Assembly: GCA_003506795.1 (NCBI GenBank)
Contig: DNYO01000337.1
Location: forward strand, 1-5,397
Length of the DNA stretch: 5,397 bases
Source: Deltaproteobacteria bacterium
GTDB taxonomy: Bacteria; Desulfobacterota; Syntrophorhabdia; Syntrophorhabdales; Syntrophorhabdaceae
Direction: 5' to 3'
This document shows, piece after piece, positions 1 to 5,238 of this stretch. The notes beneath the pieces were generated by a model that saw only the letters and a list, made by a program, of their open reading frames with translations, was not told the DNA's origin and did no database searches. The position numbers and the translations under genes were made by a program. Numbering within the stretch: the stretch's first letter is position 1; every line of letters starts with the position of its first letter.

Positions 1-1361
1 CCTTTCCATGGGTCTTCTTTCAGCCGTTTGATGCTCAGGGAGAATTTCTTCTGGACCTTGTCTATATTGAGGACAAGGGCGTCGACGGTGGCGCCTTTCT
101 TGAGCTGTTCCTGGGAGGTCTTCTTTCTTCGGGACCAGGAAAGCTCCGACATGTGGACCAGGCCGTCGATACCGTTGCCAATGCCGACGAACATACCGAA
201 TTCCGTGAAATTCTTGACCTTCCCTTTAACGATCGAACCCGGCGGATAGTTTGCTTCAAGCTCATCCCAGGGGTCGGGTGCGAGCTGCTTCAGACCGAGG
301 GAGATACGCTTCTTCTCGAGATCGATCTTCAAAACGACAAGTTCGAGGGGGTCGCCCTTGTTGATGAGCTTGGACGGATTCTTGAATTTCTTGTCCCAGC
401 TCATTTCGCTGACATGAAGCAGTCCCTCAAGACCCTGCTCCAATTCCACGAAGGCACCATACTCGACAATTCCCACGACCTTGCCTTTAACCCTGGTTCC
501 CACCGGGTATTTCTCGTCTATCTTCAACCAGGGATCGGTCTTCAGCTGTTTCATGCCGATCGAGACACGGCCCTTTTCCATATCGATGGCTATGATCTTG
601 ACCTTTACCTCGTCCCCTATCCTCAGGTATTCCTTCGGATGGGTGATCTTTCCCCAGGTGATGTCGTTTATGTGGAGAAAACCGTCAACACCGCCCAGAT
701 CGACAAAGGCCCCGTAATCGGTGATGTTTCTGACAAACCCGTATATGATCTGGCCGTCTTTGACGTTCTTCCAGAATTCCTGTCTCTTCTTGTCCCGTTC
801 CTCTTCAAGGAGTACCCGCCGTGAAAGGATAATGCTGCCCTTTCTCCGGTTCGACTTGATGACCTTGAACTTCAGGTTCCTTCCCACAAAGGAAGAAGGG
901 TTCTTCACCGGTTTGATATCGACCTGCGACAGGGGAAGGAAGGCGTTGATACCCATATCGACGATAAATCCGCCCTTGACCTCGGACAGGATGTGACCTT
1001 CCAGGGGGATGCCATCTTCGAGGGATTTGTCGATCCTTTCCCACGTCTTGATTTCATCGACCCTCTTTTTGGAAAGCCTGAGCAGGCCCGATTCCTTTTC
1101 CCGGCCGACGATCATCACCTCAACTTCGTCGTCGACACTGACAGGTTTCGCATCGCCTTCTTTCGGGGGGAACTCCTGGAGGGAGACTATGCCCTCTGAT
1201 TTCAAACCCACATCCACAATCACCGAATCGCCAGCGATATTGATGACCTTGCCCCTAAGAACGTTGCCTTCCTGGAGGCTTTTCATTGACGTTTCGTACA
1301 GGGTCTGCATGTCCTCCTGTGAGTTTTCTTTCGGTGTCCCGGTATCTGTCTCCACCATCAT
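1..1361 (-). CDS. rpsA: 30S ribosomal protein S1, partial (3' end beyond the window)
   Basis: S1 binds mRNA on the 30S subunit and helps recruit structured or weak-SD messages. 453 codons are visible and the frame is still open at the window edge; the family is usually about 550-580 residues, so roughly one S1 domain is missing. I read five OB-fold S1 domains at about residues 33-98, 116-182, 203-272, 288-359 and 374-446. The last three each carry the Y/F-G-(A/M)-F-V core (YGAFVDL, YGAFVEL, FGMFVGI), a G-L/F-L/V-H-(I/V/M) strand, and end in the linker DPW (276-278, 363-365, 450-452). The first two domains are more divergent, as is usual for the ribosome-anchoring domains. The start is an ATG ATG pair at 1361/1358, with AGGGGG at 1372-1367 overlapping the ispH stop. 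A later ATG (codon 18, base 1310) follows AGGAGG but only 2 bases away, so I prefer the first. Very secure identification. Confidence 0.97.
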   Translation of the reverse strand, partial: MMVETDTGTPKENSQEDMQTLYETSMKSLQEGNVLRGKVINIAGDSVIVDVGLKSEGIVSLQEFPPKEGDAKPVSVDDEVEVMIVGREKESGLLRLSKKRVDEIKTWERIDKSLEDGIPLEGHILSEVKGGFIVDMGINAFLPLSQVDIKPVKNPSSFVGRNLKFKVIKSNRRKGSIILSRRVLLEEERDKKRQEFWKNVKDGQIIYGFVRNITDYGAFVDLGGVDGFLHINDITWGKITHPKEYLRIGDEVKVKIIAIDMEKGRVSIGMKQLKTDPWLKIDEKYPVGTRVKGKVVGIVEYGAFVELEQGLEGLLHVSEMSWDKKFKNPSKLINKGDPLELVVLKIDLEKKRISLGLKQLAPDPWDELEANYPPGSIVKGKVKNFTEFGMFVGIGNGIDGLVHMSELSWSRRKKTSQEQLKKGATVDALVLNIDKVQKKFSLSIKRLKEDPWK

Positions 1362-1370
1362 CCTTGCCCC

Positions 1371-2192
1371 CTAGAAATTTTTTACGCGCCCCTCGACAAT
1401 ATCTATAATAAGGTCGGGAGTCGATGCGCCCCCCGTTAAGCCTACGCGGGCCACATTTTCAAACCATTCGGGCCGAAGATCCTCGACGGTCTCGATATGA
1501 TGAGTTTTCGGTTGTACTTTGTGAACTACTTTGTAGAGTTTAGTGCAGTTGGAGCTGTTCTTTCCCCCGACTACCAGCATCATATCGACTTCGCCCGATA
1601 ACTCTATGGCCTCATTTTGACGTATCTGGGTGCTTTCGCAAATCGTATTATATATCCTGAGCTCCTCCACTCCTGCGATAAGCTCTTTGACGATTTCTAC
1701 GAACGTGTCTTTATCGAGGGTGGTTTGACTTACAACCCCCACTTTTTTAGCGGTCAATGTGGTTGGTTCTTGTAACACAATACCATCGTTATTTAAATAA
1801 CTCAAGACACTTTTAACCTCTGGATGGTTTCTGTCGCCTACAATCACAACCTGATAGCCGCTTTTTTCCAGGTTCTTTGCATGTTTCCTTACTCGCTTCA
1901 CAAAGGGGCAGGTAGTGTCTATTGCCTTCAGCCCCGTGCTCCGGATATATTCTTCTTCTTCCTTCTTTATCCCATGTGTTCTGAAAACAACAGTTCCATC
2001 CCTGACCTGGTAAACGTCGTCGACAGGGATGACGCCCTTTTCCTTCAAGAGCTCCACCATCTGCGGATTGTGGATGATAGGCCCGATAGTGAATACCTTC
2101 CCGCCCGTTTCCTCGGCGGCCTTAAGGACCATCTTGATGGCACGCTTGACCCCGAAACAGAAGCCGATGTTCTTTGTCTTGACGACATTCAT
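1371..2192 (-). CDS. ispH: 4-hydroxy-3-methylbut-2-enyl diphosphate reductase (IspH/LytB)
   Basis: IspH is the cytosolic iron-sulfur enzyme of the last step of the MEP pathway, reducing HMBPP to IPP and DMAPP. The product is 273 residues; shorter than E. coli's 316 but normal for many bacteria. The three cluster-ligating cysteines are present: C12 (GFCFGVKRA), C95 (DTTCPFV) and C185 (NTICESTQ). So are substrate-pocket residues H41 (IHNP), H73 (RTHG), H123 with E125 (NHPEV), T157/T158 (SQTTL), S213/N215 (NSSNC) and S257 (GGASTPD). The ATG at 2192 is chosen because homology begins there (MNVVKTKNIGFCFG). The frame stays open to 2276, but that extension lies inside cmk and looks unlike IspH. The cmk stop lies 1 base upstream, and an AAGGA sits 11 bases before the ATG inside cmk, so translation is probably coupled. 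The middle of the gene (about 1501-1980) is AT-richer than its neighbours. It ends in TAG, in frame with rpsA. Confidence 0.97.
   Translation of the reverse strand: MNVVKTKNIGFCFGVKRAIKMVLKAAEETGGKVFTIGPIIHNPQMVELLKEKGVIPVDDVYQVRDGTVVFRTHGIKKEEEEYIRSTGLKAIDTTCPFVKRVRKHAKNLEKSGYQVVIVGDRNHPEVKSVLSYLNNDGIVLQEPTTLTAKKVGVVSQTTLDKDTFVEIVKELIAGVEELRIYNTICESTQIRQNEAIELSGEVDMMLVVGGKNSSNCTKLYKVVHKVQPKTHHIETVEDLRPEWFENVARVGLTGGASTPDLIIDIVEGRVKNF
1777..1805 (-). promoter_or_regulatory. Possible internal promoter inside ispH
   Basis: On the minus strand, TTGAGT (1805-1800; 4 of 6) is followed by 17 bases and TATTGT (1782-1777; 4 of 6). The spacer is AT-rich and overlaps the perfect 14-base palindrome GTTATTTAAATAAC (1788-1801). 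It would give rpsA its own transcript with a leader of about 410 bases. The sequence is also fully explained as ispH coding (codons for SYLNND), so chance is likely. Confidence 0.2.
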
Positions 2193-2193
2193 T

Positions 2194-2862
2194 TTAATGG
2201 CTGTCCTTCCCCTCGATGTGCGCGAGGATGATCTGTAAAACACCCTGTGCATCCGTATCCGTCGTGTCGACGACAATGGCCCCGGCAGGAATGACCAGGG
2301 GTGCGAGAGCCCTCCGGGTGTCGTTCCTGTCGCGTTTTTCCATCTCTTCCTTCACCGTGGCAAGCTCGGCCCCGGAGCCCTTCGAGGCGAGTTCGTTGTA
2401 TCTGCGGCCTGCCCTTTCATCGGGTCGGGCATCAAGGTAGAATTTGATATCCGCGTCAGGAAAGACAACGCTGCCCGTGTCACGTCCTTCCAGAACCACG
2501 TTACCTTTTTTGGCTAATTTGCGTTGGACTGCATTCGCGTAATTCCTCACGCAAGCTATCTGGGAAAGGGAAGAGGCCACGAGGGAGATCTCCGGCCGGC
2601 GTATCTCTTCGGAGATGTCCCTGCCGGCGAGCACGACCCGCGTGTTTTCCCCGAATTCGAAGGAAAGAGGAAGATCTTCAAGAACCTCTTCGATCGCTTC
2701 CTGGTTCTTTCTCGTTGTGAAGGCGTAGGCGATGCCGCGATAGATGGCGCCGGAATCGATATAGGTATACCCGGAAGTTGTGGCAAGCAGCCTGGCAATG
2801 GTACTCTTGCCGGCGCCGCTGGGTCCGTCGATAGTAATGATCTTGTCTTTCTGTACAGTCAC
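2194..2862 (-). CDS. cmk: (d)CMP kinase
   Basis: Cytidylate kinase transfers phosphate from ATP to CMP or dCMP in the cytosol. The product is 222 residues against about 227 in E. coli. Visible motifs are the P-loop GPSGAGKST (13-21), YIDSGAIYRG (34-43, the NMP-binding 'D-S/T-G-A-x-Y-R' element), GRDIS (80-84), EGRDTGSVVFPDA (125-137), the LID-type arginines around ERAGRRY (149-155) and the RDRNDTRRALAPL segment (177-189). All are typical of bacterial CMK. The start is GTG at 2862: no ATG exists upstream in frame before the stop near 2900, and the P-loop begins where expected. The SD is weak (GCGGGAAA). A sigma-70-like promoter lies about 32 bases upstream of the start. First gene of the tight cmk-ispH-rpsA group. 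In many deltaproteobacteria aroA precedes cmk; here a dodecin gene does. Confidence 0.97.
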   Translation of the reverse strand: MTVQKDKIITIDGPSGAGKSTIARLLATTSGYTYIDSGAIYRGIAYAFTTRKNQEAIEEVLEDLPLSFEFGENTRVVLAGRDISEEIRRPEISLVASSLSQIACVRNYANAVQRKLAKKGNVVLEGRDTGSVVFPDADIKFYLDARPDERAGRRYNELASKGSGAELATVKEEMEKRDRNDTRRALAPLVIPAGAIVVDTTDTDAQGVLQIILAHIEGKDSH

Positions 2863-2893
2863 GTTGTTTCCCGCAGCCTGAAAAACTAAGCCA

Positions 2894-2929
2894 AGTAGTC
2901 AGTATATACCAACTCCACGCAAAATTCAA
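2894..2929 (-). promoter_or_regulatory. Predicted sigma-70 promoter for cmk-ispH-rpsA
   Basis: On the minus strand, TTGAAT (2929-2924; 4 of 6 to TTGACA) is followed by exactly 17 bases and then TATACT (2906-2901; 5 of 6 to TATAAT). Transcription would begin near 2894, giving a leader of about 32 bases before the GTG of cmk. It lies in the only sizeable gap upstream of the three-gene group, which supports the call. The pattern is seen directly; activity is inferred. Confidence 0.6.
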
Positions 2930-2933
2930 AGCC

Positions 2934-3001
2934 GGACACGGGAAAGCGTTGGCTGGCGCGGGCGCGTCAGGAAAGCGAATAAAATGTTCCGCCCTGTGTC
3001 C
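2934..3001 (-). other. Large inverted repeat / structured RNA element after the dodecin stop
   Basis: Three bases after the dodecin stop codon, the minus strand reads GGACAC-A-GGG (3001-2992). Its partner CCCGTGTCC lies at 2942-2934, giving a 9-bp stem with one bulged A that closes a 49-base loop. Inside the loop, 2970-2953 folds into a second GC-rich hairpin (CTG.CGC / GCG.CAG with one A-C mismatch). The 8-base word CGCTTTCC occurs on each side of this inner hairpin (2977-2970 and 2948-2941). Only scattered T runs follow (GGCTTTGAATTTT), so it is not a textbook terminator. It could end or stabilise the dodecin message, or be a site near the cmk promoter, whose -35 begins 4 bases beyond the outer stem. 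Confidence 0.4.
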
Positions 3002-3003
3002 TT

Positions 3004-3219
3004 TTAGCTTTCAAGCACAAAGATTACGTCGAGGGTGACCCGAAATTTGAGGATCGTCTCGTTTTCGACCTCTGCATATTGATCTCTCACGCGTACCCCC
3101 TTGATCCCGCGCAAGTTCTTCGAGGCCCTCCTGAAGCCGTTAATTACGGCATCTTCAAAGCTTTTCGACGAATCGGCTACGACCTGCGTAACTCGTGCAA
3201 CACTGCCTTCATGTGTCAT
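3004..3219 (-). CDS. Dodecin-family small protein, lacking the canonical flavin-binding residues
   Basis: The product is 71 residues. Dodecins are small beta-alpha-beta-beta proteins that form hollow dodecamers; known members store flavins, and others are calcium-bound or of unclear ligand. The family pattern is clear: a first strand (VARVTQVVADS), the 'S-x-S-F/W-E-D-A' helix (SKSFEDAVINGFRRASKNLRGI), then VRVRDQYAEVENETILKFRV and a last strand TLDVIFVL. Aligned by eye to the Halobacterium protein, the flavin-stacking Trp of VVWAEVVDQ is Gly here (IKGVRVRDQ) and the contacting Gln of YQTEVQV is Arg (FRVTLDV). This resembles, as I recall, the mycobacterial SecE2-type branch, so the ligand is open. 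The ATG at 3219 is preferred: it has GGGAGG 4 bases upstream and begins the homology; an in-frame TTG at 3243 lies before that SD. No clear promoter. It stands alone, about 140 bases from hisC and from cmk. Confidence 0.88.
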   Translation of the reverse strand: MTHEGSVARVTQVVADSSKSFEDAVINGFRRASKNLRGIKGVRVRDQYAEVENETILKFRVTLDVIFVLES

Positions 3220-3363
3220 GCGTCCTCCCGGGAAAGTTTTCAATGATTAAGCAGAATACGATTGTCATGGCGAAAGTTTGTGATCATCCGGTCCTCATCG
3301 TCATCGGACTCGATCTTTTGGGACGATGTCGGGGCATCATCCCTGTTACCTGTGCCGCATTAT
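3220..3363. other. hisC-dodecin intergenic region
   Basis: These 144 bases hold the dodecin SD (GGGAGG, 3229-3224) and a hairpin just after hisC (separate entry). Promoter matches on the minus strand are poor: an ATGACA has no good -10 at 16-18 bases, and CTTAAT has only a 3-of-6 -35 partner (TTCGCC). Minus-strand frames are broken by stops, and I see no remnant of aroA or tyrA. Confidence 0.5.
3320..3343 (-). other. Stem-loop 20 bases downstream of the hisC stop
   Basis: In minus-strand RNA, GGGAUGAUG (3343-3335) pairs with CAUCGUCCC (3328-3320), a 9-bp stem with one G-U pair, around the loop CCCCGA. The same bases on the plus strand would give a C-A mismatch, so the structure is better as RNA of the hisC transcript. 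It is followed by AAAAG, not a U-tract, so it is not a classic intrinsic terminator. A 3'-end stabiliser, a processing site or a weak attenuator are possible. Confidence 0.4.
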
Positions 3364-4428
3364 CTAAATCAGCCTTTTCAGTTCCTCGATACAGTGGGTG
3401 TTTTCCCGGGGAGTCCCGAAGGAGATGCGGATGTAATCAGGAAGGCCATACGCTCCCATGAACCGTACCAGAACTTTTCTGTCGAAGAGCCTTTTCGTGA
3501 TCTCTTCTGCCTTACTGCCTATTTTGACCAGGACGAAGTTGGTCTCGGTGGGAATGTATTCCAGGGAAATGTCCTGGAGGGCCTGGTAATAAAATCTTTT
3601 CGCCGACCCGTTGTTGTCAAGGACCCTGGCCAGGCGTTCAGTGTCCCCAAGGGCGGCCTGCGCGGCAAGAATGGCGATGAGATTAATGCTGAAGGGTTGT
3701 TTTGTACGCTCCAGGAAGGAAACCAGCGTCGGGTCACCTATCCCGTATCCGACCCGGAGTCCGGCAAGGCCGTAGGCCTTGGAGAAGGTCCTGAGGATGA
3801 GAACGGGATAGTCCCTTATATATGCCAGCGTTTTGGGGAAGCTCTTGCTTTCGGCAAACTCGGCGTAGGCCTCATCGACGACAATGAGTATGTCCTCAGG
3901 GACGGAAGTGATGAAGCGCTGGAATTCGTCCTGTCCGTATATGGTGCCTGTCGGGTTCAACGGGTTGTTGAGGAAGATGATCCGGGTCTTTTCGTCGATC
4001 TGCCCCGCTATCTTACCGAGATCGGTGCTAAACCCCGCAAGGGGTACCTTCCTGGTCTCGTATCCGTAGATCCGGGCGGCGATCTCGTAAAAAGCAAAGG
4101 AGGACTCGGTGACGATCACCCCATTTCGCCCATCGTGCCTCATCGCCCTGAAGGACATCTCGATGAGTTCGTTGGAGCCGTTGCCTATGAGAAAATTGTC
4201 GGCTGCAAGATGATAGGCGGCGGCAAGGTCGTCTTTGAGTTCTTTCTCCCCACCCGGGTAGCGGTTGATTGCGAAGAGCGCGTCAAGGATGGTTTCCAGG
4301 ACCTTCTCCGACGGGGGGAAAGGGTTTTCGTTCGATGAAAGGCGGACCCAGCCGTCCTCGTGACCGTACATGAGGGCCTTGGGATAGTATGGTATATTCT
4401 TGATCTGGTCGCTGATAAAGAACTTCAT
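3364..4428 (-). CDS. hisC: Histidinol-phosphate aminotransferase (class I/II, PLP-dependent)
   Basis: HisC converts imidazole-acetol phosphate and glutamate to histidinol phosphate; homologues may also transaminate aromatic keto acids. The product is 354 residues, matching the family (E. coli 356). Fold-type I PLP motifs are in order: substrate-side SSNENPF (31-37) and RYPGG (56-60), cofactor phosphate-binding NGSNELI (83-89), NPLNPTG (155-161; N158), VVDEAYAEF (183-191; D185 and Y188) and TFSKAYGLAGLRVGY (214-228; Schiff-base K217 and phosphate-binding R225). A C-terminal YIRISFGT supplies the substrate-carboxylate arginine. The ATG at 4428 is preceded by AGGG (4440-4437) at 8 bases, and the PHP gene ends 5 bases upstream, so the two are probably co-transcribed. 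It ends in TAG. The exact substrate (histidine versus Phe/Tyr pathway) cannot be settled from the sequence. Confidence 0.93.
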   Translation of the reverse strand: MKFFISDQIKNIPYYPKALMYGHEDGWVRLSSNENPFPPSEKVLETILDALFAINRYPGGEKELKDDLAAAYHLAADNFLIGNGSNELIEMSFRAMRHDGRNGVIVTESSFAFYEIAARIYGYETRKVPLAGFSTDLGKIAGQIDEKTRIIFLNNPLNPTGTIYGQDEFQRFITSVPEDILIVVDEAYAEFAESKSFPKTLAYIRDYPVLILRTFSKAYGLAGLRVGYGIGDPTLVSFLERTKQPFSINLIAILAAQAALGDTERLARVLDNNGSAKRFYYQALQDISLEYIPTETNFVLVKIGSKAEEITKRLFDRKVLVRFMGAYGLPDYIRISFGTPRENTHCIEELKRLI

Positions 4429-4433
4429 GGCAA

Positions 4434-5084
4434 TTACCCTGTTATCTTCCGGATGAGTGCTTCCGCGTTGTGTTGCATGGTGACAAAATCATCGCTGCCA
4501 AGTCCTGCACCTGTCACGATGCGCAGCGCCTGTTCGTCAGTGATGAGGTCTGACGGACTGTGGGAGTCGGTATTTATCACCAGCTTCGCCCCGACGGATC
4601 TTGCCAGTTTTGCAACGTGGCCGTTTGTCAGGGAATGTCCCTTCCGCGCGGTTATTTCAAGCAATACACCCCTTCTTTTCGCTTCTTCGACCTCTTTTTC
4701 CGTTATCAGGCCCGGATGTGCGAGGATGTCAACGCCTGCCGCTATGGCCGCCGCGTTGGTTCCCTCCTCGACGGGCTCGGCGATCGTCTCGCCATGCACG
4801 ACGACGTAGGAAAAGCCGAGTTTGCGGGCGACCGCAGTGAGGTCGCCGATCTGTTTCGCCGGGCAATGGGTAAGCTCGGCACCGGCCACGACCTTGATGC
4901 CTTCATGGAGTTCGGCGTACTTATTGAGTTTCAGGATCGCTGCGGCAACAAACTCGATGGTCGTTATATCGACATGGTCCGAAATGCCCAGTATCGTATA
5001 GCCCTGTACCTTTGCCCTGCGGGCAAGTTCAAGGGGAAGCAGTTCGCCGTCACTCAATAGGGTATGCGTATGCAGATCGATCAT
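4434..5084 (-). CDS. PHP-domain metal-dependent phosphoesterase, possible histidinol phosphatase
   Basis: The product is 216 residues, essentially a single PHP domain with no signal peptide. All nine expected metal ligands are visible: H5 and H7 (DLHTHT), D12 (SDG), H37 (SDH), E70 (GAE), H97 (VVHGE), H123 (AHPG), and D173 with H175 (NTDSH). PHP proteins hydrolyse phosphoesters with a di- or trinuclear metal centre; the family includes histidinol-phosphate phosphatase (HisK), polymerase X/III domains and nucleotide phosphatases. Its immediate neighbour hisC makes histidinol phosphate, so a histidinol phosphatase role is a reasonable inference, though it is shorter than typical HisK (about 265). 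The ATG at 5084 gives the usual MIDLHTHT N-terminus; an in-frame TTG at 5129 would add 15 unconserved residues. The SD is weak (GGA, 5 bases away). A perfect TATAAT lies 9 bases before the ATG. Confidence 0.85.
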   Translation of the reverse strand: MIDLHTHTLLSDGELLPLELARRAKVQGYTILGISDHVDITTIEFVAAAILKLNKYAELHEGIKVVAGAELTHCPAKQIGDLTAVARKLGFSYVVVHGETIAEPVEEGTNAAAIAAGVDILAHPGLITEKEVEEAKRRGVLLEITARKGHSLTNGHVAKLARSVGAKLVINTDSHSPSDLITDEQALRIVTGAGLGSDDFVTMQHNAEALIRKITG

Positions 5085-5238
5085 ATTTTCCGAATTATAA
5101 AGGGCTCTTTCCCGCCCTGACTGTGTCAATATTCGGTCTTGCCTGTAAGGCGTACCAAACGTACTCCCCCGCGCAATCCCTTGATTTCCTGGCCAGAAGG
5201 AAAATAGCTCCTTTCCGGTTCGGAAATCTATGCTTCAA
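5085..5238. other. DUF151-PHP intergenic region with weak promoter and hairpin signals
   Basis: On the minus strand this 154-base gap contains TTGACA (5129-5124) and TATAAT (5099-5094), each a perfect hexamer but 24 bases apart. Between them is a 5-bp hairpin, AGGGC/GCCCT (5118-5101, loop of 8), followed by TTATAATT, which could be a poor terminator for the DUF151 gene. An imperfect 26-base hairpin (CCGGAAAGGA / TTCCTTCTGG, with wobble pairs) lies at 5218-5193. No RNA gene or convincing ORF is present; one 33-codon frame ending at TGA has no ATG. Confidence 0.45.

Noticed and set aside
153..824. A 223-codon plus-strand frame antisense to rpsA
   Set aside because: The S1 repeats on the minus strand explain this sequence fully; the antisense frame has no family features.
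2193..2276. Extended N-terminus of ispH starting inside cmk
   Set aside because: The extra 28 residues are Arg/Ser-rich, overlap cmk and do not resemble IspH; homology starts at the ATG at 2192.
3220..3243. TTG start adding 8 residues to the dodecin
   Set aside because: The SD GGGAGG lies inside this extension and serves the ATG at 3219.
3243..3461. Plus-strand frame starting MIKQNTIVMAKV across the hisC-dodecin gap
   Set aside because: It has no SD, runs into the 3' end of hisC on the opposite strand, and has no recognisable domain.
3262..4338. A 358-codon open frame on the plus strand, antisense to hisC
   Set aside because: It mirrors hisC codon structure in a GC-biased gene, shows no recognisable motifs, and hisC has every catalytic motif intact; it is a shadow frame.
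4560..5060. A 166-codon plus-strand frame antisense to the PHP gene
   Set aside because: Shadow of the PHP coding frame; no SD or recognisable domain.
5085..5129. TTG start adding 15 residues to the PHP protein
   Set aside because: MIDLHTHT is the usual PHP N-terminus and the extension overlaps promoter-like sequence.
5140..5157. Sigma-54-like sequence TGGTACG upstream of the PHP gene
   Set aside because: The -12 element (TTGC) is missing at the required spacing.
5151..5164. CGTAC direct repeat (CGTAC-CAAA-CGTAC)
   Set aside because: Very short; GTAC is self-palindromic and such pairs are common by chance.
5132..5230. A 33-codon minus-strand frame after the DUF151 gene, reading ...GLRGGVRLVRLTGKTEY then stop
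   Set aside because: It has no ATG, only a TTG late in the frame, and the nearby AAAGGAG has no start codon at a useful distance.
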